The notes under the pieces: generated by a model | Databases searched by the model: none | Told to the model about the DNA's origin: nothing | The model's input: only the letters and a program-made list of their open reading frames with translations | Part shown: piece by piece, positions 31,821-42,156 of the stretch | How positions within the stretch are numbered: the first letter of the stretch is position 1 | Layout of the letters: each line of letters opens with the position of its first letter | DNA from: Boothiomyces macroporosus | Taxonomy: Eukaryota > Chytridiomycota > Chytridiomycetes > Rhizophydiales > Terramycetaceae | Direction of reading: 5' to 3' | Length of the DNA stretch: 64,000 nt | Assembly: GCA_027604185.1 (NCBI GenBank) | Contig: JADGKB010000006.1 | Span: 1-64,000 of the forward strand | Translations under genes and position numbers: made by a program

Positions 31821-33755
31821 TTACCATGAAGGTTCAAACAAATCAACAGGCTCTTGTTTAACTCTTTTAGTTTTTTGTCGTTTTTTCTGGTGCAGTTCAT
31901 TCTCATAATTCATCTTTAGTTCTGATAGCTGGTTCTTCAAATTAGTATTTTCACTTTTTAATTGTTCAATCAGTTTACCATTCTTTAGTTCTTTGATTTG
32001 CTGTTCAAGGTGTTTAGTAGATTCAATTTGACTGCTGATTTCGTGATGTAAAGATTCTTTTTCAGACTGCAGTTCCTTGTTCTGGATTGCTATTGATGTA
32101 TTTATAGCTTCCAATTCAGTATATTTGGTTAGCAAGGCATGATACTCTGTGGTAGTTATTTTTGAAGTTTCCGAAATACTTGCATTTTCCAATTTATAAG
32201 ATTCAAGTCTAATTAATTAAAATTACTGTTGAGTGATACTAGACAGTTTTTGTGAAAGATCTTGAACTACCAAAGCCTTTTCAGTCTGTATTGAGCTTAA
32301 TTCAACGTGTAATGCTTCACAGCTCTTCTTGAGCAATATAATTTCTTGTTCCTTTTTACAAATTAATTCGTTGGTATCAAGCAACTCTTTTTGGCTGCTA
32401 TTTCTTTCATTAGTTACCGATTCAATTTTGGATTGTAACTTTACAATATCTTGATGTTTACTGTTAATTTCAAGCGTCAATTTATCAACTGTCTTTTGAA
32501 ATTCTTTACTGGTACTAGAGTTTGAAGAATATAAAGATTCCAGTTTTGTATTCACTCCCTTTAAATCTTTTTTGTAGTTATCAATTTCGCTTTCCAAAGT
32601 TGCAATAATACTGTTCTTTTCTGCTAGTTGGTTCAAGATAGAAGCTTCATATTTACCAGCACTTTCTTGTTGATTAACAATCTTTTCCCTTTCCAACTCT
32701 ATTTCAGTCAAGAGAGTTGTAATTTTTGTATTTGACTGAGCCAATTCTTTGGTTTTCAAAATCAAGTCGGATTCCAATTCTAGACATTTGTTTTCAAGGT
32801 TTTTAATAGTGTTCGTTGCAACTGTCATTTCGGATGATAGCTTCGCTTCACGAGTAGTTAATCCCAATACTTGCTTGTTGCATTTATCCAGATCATTCAT
32901 CAATTCCTTTACTTTGACTTCTCTTTCTTTGGAGTCCTTTAACAGAATTTCATTTTCTAATCTTAATCAAATGCTACCTTTAACAAAAACAAGTGAATTT
33001 TGTAAATCTCGTTCAAGTAATTTTTTCTGCTCTTTTACATTATTCAGTGCTTCAAAAATACTTGCTTTTGAATTTTCTAGAGTTGATAGTTGATTATCGC
33101 GACTTTCTTTGTTATCAATTTGGGCATTCAACTCCTTTTCGGTCTTGTCAAGTTTCTGTTTGAGTTCATTAATCTGTTTCTGAAGTACTAAAGTTTGATT
33201 TTTAGATTTCCTTATTGTTTGACTATTGTTCGATTCGTTATTTGATACCTGTTTTAAAAATTGAAGTTGTAGTTTGTAAAACTCGTCCATCCTGGATTCA
33301 TAACTATGAATGTAGTCGTTAATGTAGCTGGGAAAGTTCTTTGTATCGATAGTGAACCTTTCATTGTTCATTGGTAGTGGATCATTTATAACTGGTGGGT
33401 GAGGTGAACTAGATCCTCTAAACTGCTTATCTGGTAATGAATTGAAATTTGGTAAACTATCAGCCTTTTGGATGGCAACATCTGGCTTTGAAATGAAATT
33501 TGGTTTTACTTTGGGAGTTGAGGCAGTATCCACATCTTCAGAAAATCGAAATAGTTCAGTGTTAATCTTTTCTTCTTGAATATTTTTTTGAACTTTAAAA
33601 TGGTCTTTAGATTTATCTTGTTCCGAATGGCTGAATGGGAACTGCCTTCCATGGGTCTTGTCATTCAATCTATTCTTTGAGTTTAAGTTTGAGAATATTT
33701 GGGATGGTGATTTAAATTTCTGGTTTTGATTAGGGTTTGTGAATTGAAATGACAT
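31821..33755 (-). CDS. Coiled-coil protein, 631 aa
   Basis: Introns 32957-32977 (21) and 32209-32226 (18). Residues 1-150 are disordered and polar (SFQFTNPNQNQKFKSPSQ); from about residue 160 (ESRMDEFYKLQLQFLKQV) almost to the end it is continuous coiled coil with Lys/Glu/Gln heptads, ending with a basic patch KRQKTKRVKQEP. This layout fits spindle-pole, nuclear-envelope or Golgi scaffolds, but nothing distinguishes between them. Convergent with the INTS9-like gene, 12 bp between stops. Confidence 0.7.
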
Positions 33756-34149
33756 GCAAACAAATATCGATTCTAGGTTAAATACAGTTTGAGCAAATCA
33801 CATGGTGTCAAACTTTAAAATAAGCTTTCTCACATTTCTTTCAAAGTTACTTTGTCTTTTAGATGAAATAAAATACACCAGCCAACTGTAGAGTGATCCG
33901 AAACAATTTGGCTCTACATTGTGTGTTCATTATTCGCAATTGTGGCACATTTATTTCCCAAATGCCAATATCCAGAATCAAATAGGAATACAAACCCATA
34001 GCAGTAATACCTCACCACCTGCAAACATCAAACGTCAAACCCCGGATTTTTTTGTTGGGGATTCGAGCAACTGAACGTGAAACACAATTCTTTTAGTTAA
34101 TGGAGCCCGGTACTTGAAAATATATCTTTGGGCATTTTGTCTAATTACC
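33756..34149. other. Intergenic, 394 bp
   Basis: Divergent promoter region between the coiled-coil gene and the first mucin-like gene. No repeat or RNA gene recognised. Confidence 0.5.
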
Positions 34150-35220
34150 ATGCGATTTTATTTATTTGTTATATCTGTGCTCTGTCAAAATAGCACAGTT
34201 ACCAGCAGCACATTTTCTGTACCAACAACAATAGAAAATAACCGGACGACCTTGGCGGAAACCACTACCCCAACTACTATACAAGTTGTTCCAACCACTA
34301 CTGCTAGACAATCGAAACCTGCCCCTCCAGTAATAATACGGACAACAGCCCCACCTCAAATAGCTACCAAGCAAAAATCACCTACCACAACAGTCAGCAT
34401 ATCACCAACAGCTAGCAGTACAACAGTATTCACTGCAAGTCAAACAACGGACAACGCAACACCATCCCCAACTACTCTAGATACAAAAAGCACCAATTCT
34501 CCTACTGAATCTCACACTCCTTTTAGTTCCCCAACAAAGGAAGATAATAGTCCCGATGCACTCTCTACAGGAGGAATAATTGTGCTTGTGCTAGCATTTT
34601 TAGTATTGGCAGCGATAGTTGCAGGATTTCTATACATGAAACACAAAGAACTGAAAAGAGAGATTAGCAAGCAGGATATTCTGTCGCCAAATAGTGCCTC
34701 CATACTTCCTACTTATTCATCTAGCTCAGATGAAAGTTTGAAGCCATCTTATCCTACCTCAAGACCAGAGAGCTTGGTGTACATGGCAAATGTCAGTCAG
34801 CAATTCGAACAGGAAAGCCATCCCGCACTAAATCCATTCAGAACACAAAAAAACATTGTTTATAAAGACAAATCAGATACTCAAATAGAACCAAGCCAAA
34901 GGTTTTCATCAATGTTTGATGATACATCTTCTATATACTCACTGCCAGACCAGTCAAGCAACCCATATTTAAACCCAAAGACCGAAAACCCGTTTGATGA
35001 TCAATTCGATAGTAATATTGTATCGATGATGTCTGGCGGCCAAGTAAGCAAATTAGAAGCAATCCCAGAAGAGTCTGAAGACTTGTTTTACAAAGAATTC
35101 TATTCGCAATACTACACTGCCAGAAGGAACTCGTCGTTACGAAGACGCAGTATTAGTACTGTTCAGGACAACCCAGTTATGCCTAAATATTTATCAAGAA
35201 ACTCACTCGACTTAGAATAA
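34150..35220 (+). CDS. Mucin-like single-pass membrane protein A
   Basis: 356 aa, intronless. Start at the ATG at 34150 gives the signal peptide MRFYLFVISVLCQ. A Thr/Ser/Pro-rich ectodomain of about 130 aa is followed by a span near GIIVLVLAFLVLAAIVAG, basic KHKELKRE and a tail with Pro, Ser and Tyr motifs. Near the C-terminus EFYSQYYTARRNSS...RRRSIS closely resembles a motif in protein E (56252). Architecture resembles fungal wall sensors and mucins; no cysteine domain is present. Confidence 0.75.
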   Translation: MRFYLFVISVLCQNSTVTSSTFSVPTTIENNRTTLAETTTPTTIQVVPTTTARQSKPAPPVIIRTTAPPQIATKQKSPTTTVSISPTASSTTVFTASQTTDNATPSPTTLDTKSTNSPTESHTPFSSPTKEDNSPDALSTGGIIVLVLAFLVLAAIVAGFLYMKHKELKREISKQDILSPNSASILPTYSSSSDESLKPSYPTSRPESLVYMANVSQQFEQESHPALNPFRTQKNIVYKDKSDTQIEPSQRFSSMFDDTSSIYSLPDQSSNPYLNPKTENPFDDQFDSNIVSMMSGGQVSKLEAIPEESEDLFYKEFYSQYYTARRNSSLRRRSISTVQDNPVMPKYLSRNSLDLE

Positions 35221-35398
35221 ACCCATATTAATGACTGATAATCATTTTGAGGACCCTTGGCATGTTTGAAACGGGACATCCCTTTGTTTTGCATAGTGAA
35301 CTCATTGGCGTTCCACCCCTCCAAAGAGCAGCGGTAGGAGCCCAATGCTGAATCAAGCAATAAAATGAACGTGCATGCTGTTTCTCCTTGGTTTTGGA

Positions 35399-36637
35399 AT
35401 GCGAACATTATTGTTAATTTATTCAGTTGTTTGTCAAATAACGAAAACCAAGACAAGAAGGCATCTGACCATTACACCATTGCCTGCGCCTTCAACCACT
35501 GCCGACACTCTGATTGATACAATCACAGCAAATTCGACTTTAAGCACTGATTCATTCAATGCAACAACCGCTGATTCATCCAATGCAACAACCACTGGCT
35601 CAGCAACCAGTGATTACATTACAACCACTGATTTACTTTACACTGAAACGCCAACTCAGATACTGGATAGTATACCAATCCCTACATTTACAGCTGCACC
35701 AAATGTAAACTCTAGCAACATAGACAACACCCAATCACCCGTCCCTGCTTCATCGTACCTGTTCCTCTTTATTGGTCTGGCAGCACTAGCAGTTACAATG
35801 GCGCTAGTTATAATAGTTGCCATTCGCTCATTCAAAAAGAATGATGTGAAGGCACTCTTGGAAAAGGTGGACTCTCGAACAGCCATTTCTAGGCATTCAT
35901 TTGATGCATATCACCAAAAAACTATTCCCAGGAGATTCTCTTCTCTTTCTACACTATCAAGTAACCCAGCTACTGCTGCTGCCAGACAATCGTATATGCC
36001 ATCTCAAGCTGAGCTAATGGCATATCCTCATCCACAGTTCGACCCAAGATTTTCGTACATGTATTCAGATCCAAGGCATTCATACGTCCCAACTATGGAT
36101 TTGCAAATGTATAGCGACCCTAGGCACACTTATCTCTACATGAACAGTAATGAACCTATAGGGCTGCATAGAATATCAAGTATGTATGCACCCTCGATAA
36201 CTAGTATGGCACCTATACCCCCACTTCCTCTAGTTCCAACTACCACGCTAGAAGCAACCCTCGAAAGACACCGCAAAAAGTCTTTAGTTTCAGACTCGCT
36301 CTCTGAAAACTTTGATGCAAAAGATCAAGCAAGTGTGAGTGCAACAAAGTGGGAAAATGAAAATGTAGATAGAGATGACTCAAAGAAAACACGGGATTCC
36401 ATGCACTGGCAGAATGTATTTGCACCTAAAGTCGAACCAATAAATCGGCCATTGTCTGGGTTTGATTTCCCGCCACCTCCATCAGACCCGCCATCTGTAT
36501 TTGACTATCCACCAAAGGATACTAATATCAAGAGAACAGAGTCGCCAGAGATTGTTGAAGAAAGGAAATTCAGTTTCGACTATGGACCAGAAGTACTCCA
36601 GAGATTTGCTACTCCATTATCACCAATTCAAGAATAA
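35399..36637 (+). CDS. Mucin-like single-pass membrane protein B
   Basis: 412 aa from ATG 35399 (signal MRTLLLIYSVVCQ, like proteins A and E); an upstream in-frame ATG at 35375 is possible. Thr/Ser-rich ectodomain with DSFNATTADSSNATTTGS repeats and N-glycan sites, span YLFLFIGLAALAVTMALVII, then RSFKK. The tail holds repeats of YSDPRHSYVP/YSDPRHTYLY and a Pro-rich stretch FDFPPPPSDPPSVFDYPP that could bind WW or SH3 domains. Confidence 0.75.
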   Translation: MRTLLLIYSVVCQITKTKTRRHLTITPLPAPSTTADTLIDTITANSTLSTDSFNATTADSSNATTTGSATSDYITTTDLLYTETPTQILDSIPIPTFTAAPNVNSSNIDNTQSPVPASSYLFLFIGLAALAVTMALVIIVAIRSFKKNDVKALLEKVDSRTAISRHSFDAYHQKTIPRRFSSLSTLSSNPATAAARQSYMPSQAELMAYPHPQFDPRFSYMYSDPRHSYVPTMDLQMYSDPRHTYLYMNSNEPIGLHRISSMYAPSITSMAPIPPLPLVPTTTLEATLERHRKKSLVSDSLSENFDAKDQASVSATKWENENVDRDDSKKTRDSMHWQNVFAPKVEPINRPLSGFDFPPPPSDPPSVFDYPPKDTNIKRTESPEIVEERKFSFDYGPEVLQRFATPLSPIQE

Positions 36638-36665
36638 ATAAAATGAAACTGTTTATTAATACAAA

Positions 36666-37796
36666 CTAATAACGATAAGACGGCTGTCCTTCCCAAATTG
36701 CATTCTCATCATAGTTGCCGTTTTGTCTGTATGCTGAGTAAGGCTGATTAGAATATTGCTGATTTTGATACACTTGCGAATTGTATTTTTCATAATCTTC
36801 GTTTGTATATGTTGATGGATAGGAGTAATGTTCATTTGAAGAGTATCCCCATACATCTTGGTCATTTCCGTATGTCTTAGATCCCACTGGAGAAGTGTAT
36901 TGACGATCTTGGTCGAGATTTGGAGTGTATTGCTGAGTTTGCGAGAGTGAACGTACAGGTGCCATGTATGCAGGTCTATTGTATCTTTGCGATTGCGCTC
37001 TAATAGGTTCTGCTCCTGGTCTCTTGCCGCTCCAACCTGGAGCATTAGTACTCAAGTAAAGAGATTCTTTTGGTGATTGTTCGATCCTTGTAGGTCCAGA
37101 ATCTAGGGATTGATTTTGGGAAGCAACTTCTTCTGTAAAAACGGGAATATCCTCCAATTTGGGCACGGCAGAGTAAGAATTATTAGGAGATCTGCTTGAA
37201 GAAGGAGCAAACTTTTCCATCCCATCCATAGGATGTAGATCACTGAACGCTTCACTGTTGGGCTTGCGTTTACCGGTATTCAGGATAAGATACAAGAAAC
37301 AACCAAAGGCAATCAATGCTGCAATAACGTATACAGCAATAAACCCGCCAGACGTAAAATTAATGGCATTATTTTGAGCTGAATTGGTCACTGATGGAGC
37401 ATTTGTTGGTGTAACGGTATTTCCATCAATTACAGTAGATCCAGGCGCGGCAACTCCATTATTAACTGCAGCAGTTGGTAAGGGGTTTGAGTTGGCATTT
37501 GGTGCATTATTATTGTTTGGTGCCTGAGTTTGGCTTGGAGAATTGTTGCCGTTTGCTTGTGGTTGGGTAGGATTGGCAGCTGGAGGGTTAGCAGGAGGAT
37601 TTCTATTGCCATTGTCATTCCCATTACTTGAAGTACCACCGCTGCCAGTTGTACCACTGCTTCCTTGGGTAACTTGAGGAGCTGGTGCTTGGGTTTGAGG
37701 AGGCGGGTTAGGAGGTGGTGCTGCGGTTGCCTTTGGAGGACTAGCTGGAGGATTAGTTGGTGTATCTGGAACTCTTTTGAAAATTCTATTCAACAT
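36666..37796 (-). CDS. Mucin-like single-pass membrane protein C
   Basis: 376 aa, intronless. About 160 aa of Pro/Asn/Gln/Thr low complexity precede a span (GGFIAVYVIAALIAFGCFLY) and TGKRK. No signal peptide: the N-terminus is MLNRIFKRVPDTPTNPP. The tail has VPKLEDIPVFTEEV and NAPGWS, both shared with protein D, then a Tyr/Gln/Asn-rich end. Convergent with protein B (28 bp between stops). Confidence 0.72.
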   Translation of the reverse strand: MLNRIFKRVPDTPTNPPASPPKATAAPPPNPPPQTQAPAPQVTQGSSGTTGSGGTSSNGNDNGNRNPPANPPAANPTQPQANGNNSPSQTQAPNNNNAPNANSNPLPTAAVNNGVAAPGSTVIDGNTVTPTNAPSVTNSAQNNAINFTSGGFIAVYVIAALIAFGCFLYLILNTGKRKPNSEAFSDLHPMDGMEKFAPSSSRSPNNSYSAVPKLEDIPVFTEEVASQNQSLDSGPTRIEQSPKESLYLSTNAPGWSGKRPGAEPIRAQSQRYNRPAYMAPVRSLSQTQQYTPNLDQDRQYTSPVGSKTYGNDQDVWGYSSNEHYSYPSTYTNEDYEKYNSQVYQNQQYSNQPYSAYRQNGNYDENAIWEGQPSYRY

Positions 37797-38158
37797 AGTT
37801 TGAGAAAGGTAATTTAAAAATTTCCTTATTTTTTTAAGTTGGGCGGCGTTTTTATATTCCCGCCCTTAATTCTGTTGAGCAGAAATTGGAATCAATTTTA
37901 AAACACACAATTGCTGTGGCCCGAATGAGCAAACGTAAATACCAAAAGCGAATATGATTGATGGTGTCATTTTCACCATGAGTGGGATTTTGAATTCTTT
38001 GAAGTAAAGTTCGGGTGAAAGTTCCGCTGGTCGATTTAGGACCATTTCAAAGGACTACCCAAAAAAACGCCAAATAGTGCATTCACTAACTATGGCTTTG
38101 TAAAAGATGAATCATTAATTTTACATGTGGTATCTTTTGCAAATTTGAATAGAATGAT

Positions 38159-38995
38159 TTATTGCTTTTGGTCGTAATTATAGTACTGCTGATGATTACC
38201 ATGGGGCGGGTACTGCTGATACTGGCTTTGGTCATAGTACTGCATTTGACTTTGATCATGGTACTGCCCGTTAGGATCAGCATAGCTCTGATCATAATAG
38301 CCTGCATTTTCATAGTAATTGAGATCATAGCCATCGGGGTGTTGCTGATAGACACTGTTCTGTGGGTCGACGGGAGGGTTGGGCAACGGCCTGGCATAAT
38401 TTGGTTCTGGGCTTGATCGATTTTGCAGTTGTGCTGATGGTGGTACTGGGTACTGTGCATATTGTTGCTGTGGTGTCTTGACTTTTGGACCCTAAGTTTA
38501 ATTCATCAATACGCTCCATCCAGGTGCATTCTCTTGTGCGTATACATTTGAAGACGGCATTGGATGTCTATCAGGAATAGTTTCAGTTAAGAATGGCAAA
38601 TCGGTCAATACTGGGACTTTGTTTGTCGGTGGTGGAGGGGCAGTTCCGCTGGCTGCTTGTAGATCACGTAGCGATTCTTTACTCTTTGATCTGGATCTAT
38701 ACAATACAAATAGGACAAAAATAACAAAGATAGCCCCTGCTACAATGTAGGCAATAATGAATCCTGTTGATTTGAAATCTATATCGCTTGAGGAATTGCC
38801 ACTACTTGGTGTACTGGTGGTTCCAGCAGAAGTAGTTGCAAGTACGACGCTATTGACACTTGTTACTTTTGGTGACAGCTGTGTGGAGGTTGATCCAGCT
38901 ATGCTTCCAGATGAAGTAGCGGGGCTGAGTGTAGTTATAGTTGTTGCAGCATTAGTAGATGTTTCAATGTTGGTAGTTGCGGTGCTGTTAGACAT
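38159..38995 (-). CDS. Mucin-like single-pass membrane protein D
   Basis: 271 aa; one 21-nt intron (38492-38512) directly after NAPGWS. N-terminus MSNSTATTNIETSTNAATT, Thr/Ser-rich, without signal peptide; span STGFIIAYIVAGAIFVIFVL, then YRSRSKSK. The tail has VPVLTDLPFLTETI and NAPGWS, aligning with protein C, followed by a Tyr/Gln-rich end (QYYDQSQYQQYPP). Without the intron the frame appears to stop after SVLMN, which would hide the last 110 residues. Confidence 0.78.
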
Positions 38996-39422
38996 TAGTA
39001 AACTCCATGTTTCAATTTTCGCCTTTATTTACATCAATCCACGTTAGGCTGTGTATCAGCATCAACAATTTACCATATGACCATCATAAGGTACTGGCTG
39101 AATTCAAGCTTATTGTGGATTAATTTTGATGCTATAATTATCTTGTATTATTGTGAACTAGCATTGTATGGATATAAATGGTTTAAAAATCGAGCACCAA
39201 AATATCGACTAATATAGGGCAGCTTCTTTCCTTTATGCGATCATAATGTTCTTTCATACTGGTTTAAAAGTGGGATTTTTTGTGCATCATCTGCCGCGTT
39301 CTACATTGTTGTTTTGGTAGCTGACCAAGAAACTAAATCAAAGCATCAATGGCAAAATAAATCAATACTATATTTGAGCAATATTATTGGTTCAGAGCGA
39401 CATTAAGAATGCCCAAAGTAAG
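38996..39422. other. Intergenic, 427 bp
   Basis: No gene recognised; promoter of protein D and possible 3' continuation of the small gene at 39423. Confidence 0.4.
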
Positions 39423-39641
39423 TCACACCCGAGGTTCCAATTCAATAGGAGTGGGTGCCTGCTCTTGGACCTGCTTTAATCTGCGATGTCGAAGAATATA
39501 AACTACGATTAGAGAACCAATTATAATGTAAATGACAACAAACCCTTTCGATCCATAATCAATACTTGTTGAGACTGGGGCTGCGGTGCTGCTGGGTATG
39601 TATGTAGATGTGGTTGGCATTTGGTAGGTGAGAATTTCCAT
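39423..39641 (-). CDS. Small mucin-like membrane protein (72 aa)
   Basis: 72 aa: a short Thr/Ser/Pro N-terminus, a span with the family start (SKGFVVIYIIIGSLIVVYIL), then RHRRLK and a short tail ending EPRV. The span resembles those of proteins C, D and E, where the segment also opens (S/T/G)GF or SF(V/I). It may be a minimal member or the first exon of a longer one; no convincing downstream exon found. Confidence 0.5.
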   Translation of the reverse strand: MEILTYQMPTTSTYIPSSTAAPVSTSIDYGSKGFVVIYIIIGSLIVVYILRHRRLKQVQEQAPTPIELEPRV

Positions 39642-39715
39642 GATTTGATTTTACCATGTTAAGCTGCATTGTTTTGGCAAACATTGGAAAACCAAAAAGT
39701 ACAAGGAATACAGGT

Positions 39716-40358
39716 TTATTTTGGAAATTGAAACACGTGGCAATTCTCATTGACACTTCGTTGAGTGAAGTTACCAAGTAACTCTGTCATTGCCAGCAGG
39801 TACCGCTGATAATTCTTTGTGAGCTCAAAGCTGCGACTTTTTTCACATTCCAGTATCCCCAGAGCATCATAAATATCTTGTACATGATTGGTTTCATCTT
39901 GCTTTTCATGCAAATAAAGTATATCTATACAAAAATTGGGATTCTTTGCGTAAAATTCCTTGACCTGAGGTTAACAGTGCATACTTTGTCTTGATTGATT
40001 TCCGGCATGACTATACTCCTCGCGTATATCAGTATAACTCGTAATCCGTCTTCTAGTCCATGCAGGCATTCAAAGAGACTTGATGCGTCTAATTAAATTG
40101 GTTTTACTCCATGAAAACGATTCGGCAGTTTGAATGGCATCGATCGCATGAAACAGGGTGCTCTGATCAGACGAGAGAGCCAAGTGCCAGAGTGTGCTAT
40201 CAGTCAATAGCAAAATTCCAAATTCTTGCGGATGGAGATACTGCTTCTGAATAATGAACCGCTTCAGCAGCTTCTTTGTGGTTTCCAGTTTCTTTTGATC
40301 GAGCGAAGCATCGATTGCGAACAGCTGCGTCAATTATACTTACAATCCTTTCCTTCAT
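39716..40358 (-). CDS. BABAM1/MERIT40-like protein
   Basis: 194 aa after three introns: 40325-40343 (19), 40089-40107 (19), 39965-39984 (20). The VWA-like fold is visible as ERILFAIDASLDQKKLETTK, EFGILLLTDSTLWHLALSSD, LRVILIYARSIVMP and FCIDILYLHEKQDE, ending LLAMTELLGNFTQR; these line up with human BABAM1 (LDLSEEM, FALVVVNDDTAWLSGLTSD, ILVYSR, FFFDVVYIH, MAKLLAHPLQRP). BABAM1 scaffolds the K63-specific deubiquitinase complexes BRISC and BRCA1-A. The start codon is 34 bp from that of delta-COP. Confidence 0.75.
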
Positions 40359-40392
40359 TGATTTTTACGTGGCAAAAACTTGCTTGAAAAAA

Positions 40393-42062
40393 ATGGTAAT
40401 CGTTAGTAACCCAGGTTGTACTTGCCGCTTCCATATGCACTAAACAAGGAAAAGGTATTTGATTACTAAGACAGCAATATTGTCTCGTCAGTTTGTGGAA
40501 ATGACCAGGTCAAGAATTGAGGGGTTGTTGAGCGCATTTCCAAAATTGCTTGGTAGTGCTGACCAACACACCTTTGTGGAAACGGAAGCTGTCCGCTATG
40601 TTTATCAAGTAGTTGGAACTAACCGCAGCCATTAGATGAGCTCTATATCATCTTGATTACAAACAAGAATTCAAATATTTTGCAGGATATTGACACACTT
40701 CATTTGTTTGCGCGGGTTGTTTCTGAATATTGTAAATCAACCGATGAAAAGGAGATTGTGAAGCAGAGATTCGAACTGATTTTGGTTTTTGATGAGGTGA
40801 TTTCACTTGGATTCAGGGAAAATATTAACCTGGGGTATCCCTTTTTAATGATAGACAAATCAAGACCATATCCACCATGGAAAGTAATGACGAAAGAATT
40901 CAAGCCGAAATTGAAAAGAATAAAGAAATTGAAGCGAGGGAAGAGATGAAGAGAAGAGCGCAGTTGAATGATCTAAAAAAGACTGATGGGAGGACTCCTG
41001 GTGGCTATCCATCTGGAGGATTCTCTTCTAGTGCAAGCACAGGATCATACTCTAGCAATGCTGCAACAGCCGGTGGATTCAGCAGTACCAGCTCGTACTC
41101 TACTTCTCAATTTAATTCCTATAACCCACCTGCAGCAAAAGCAACCCCGCCAAGTATGGGTAAAGGTATGCAGTTAGGAAAGAAAACTGTGCAATCGTCT
41201 CTTTTGGAAACTATAAAAGCAGAGGAGGGAGTAAAAGATGCTGCCCCAATCCAGCAGCCTGAACCTGAACCAGTTGTCGATGAAGAAGGGTAAATTATAT
41301 TAACCAAGAATTCATGTGATAATCGAAGAGAAAATATCGGCAACTGCAAACAAAGATGGAGGATTATCCAGTATGGAGGTAAATGGAAGTATGCTTCTTA
41401 AAGTAAACGACGAAGAAAAAGCCAGAGTTAAATTGGGAGTTACCTTCAATCAAGAATTGGGATTGCAATTCAAGGTATTTTGCTTTAACGCAGACTCATC
41501 CAAATGTCGATAAGGGATTGTGGGGATCCAATTCAGTTCTAGCTCTAAGAGATCCAAATAGACCATTCCCAGTAGCTCAACCACTTGGTATCTTGAAATG
41601 GAGATACAGCAGCAAAGATGAGTCTGCCCTTCCGCTTTTAGTAAACTGTTGGCCTTCACCAACGCAATCTGGCTGCGATGTAACTATTGAATATGACCTC
41701 CAAAAAGTAATGACGCTAAAGAACGTGTCTATAATTATTCCATATACTGGGGTAAATCCTCCAACTGCAACAGCTCCAGAGTATGGCCAATACCATATTG
41801 ACAGAAACTCCAAAACTATAGTATGGCAAATCCCCAGCATTAATTCTGAAAACACTAGCAGCTTATTTGAATTTAATGTTGAAACTGACGATATAAGCAG
41901 CCTCTATCCCATCCAAGTGCATTTCACCAGCTCGCAATCCTTCAGCGATATTCAAGTAATCAACAATTAATATAGGTCCAAAGTGTTGCAAGAGTCGATG
42001 GAGGTGATGTTGAGTTTTCCAACCAAGTTTCACTCGTCACTGATGGATTTGAAATCGTATAA
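40393..42062 (+). CDS. RET2: Coatomer subunit delta (archain)
   Basis: 510 aa with seven introns: 40396-40414 (19), 40455-40474 (20), 40609-40628 (20), 40835-40854 (20), 41290-41308 (19), 41475-41493 (19), 41956-41975 (20). The first coding exon is the ATG alone. N-terminal longin-like domain ([29 protein letters not shown]), a Gly/Ser linker and a C-terminal mu-homology domain ([20 protein letters not shown]) are all present at the usual length (human 511 aa). Part of the COPI coat for Golgi-to-ER traffic. Confidence 0.96.
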
Positions 42063-42156
42063 TAAAAAAGTCGATCTAGATTCCGGTTGAGCTATGCATA
42101 GTTTGCCTATGATGGTATCTTTTCAATGTAATGACATAATATGTATCAAATTGTTT

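Noticed and set aside
35656..35886. Long antisense frames opposite the mucin-like and LRR genes
   Set aside because: They are by-products of low-complexity coding on the other strand and lack start context or homology.
40455..40474. A 16-nt intron in delta-COP ending at 40470
   Set aside because: Extending to the next AG gives 20 nt and [11 protein letters not shown], the conserved archain sequence; 16 nt gives KDSNIVSRQ.
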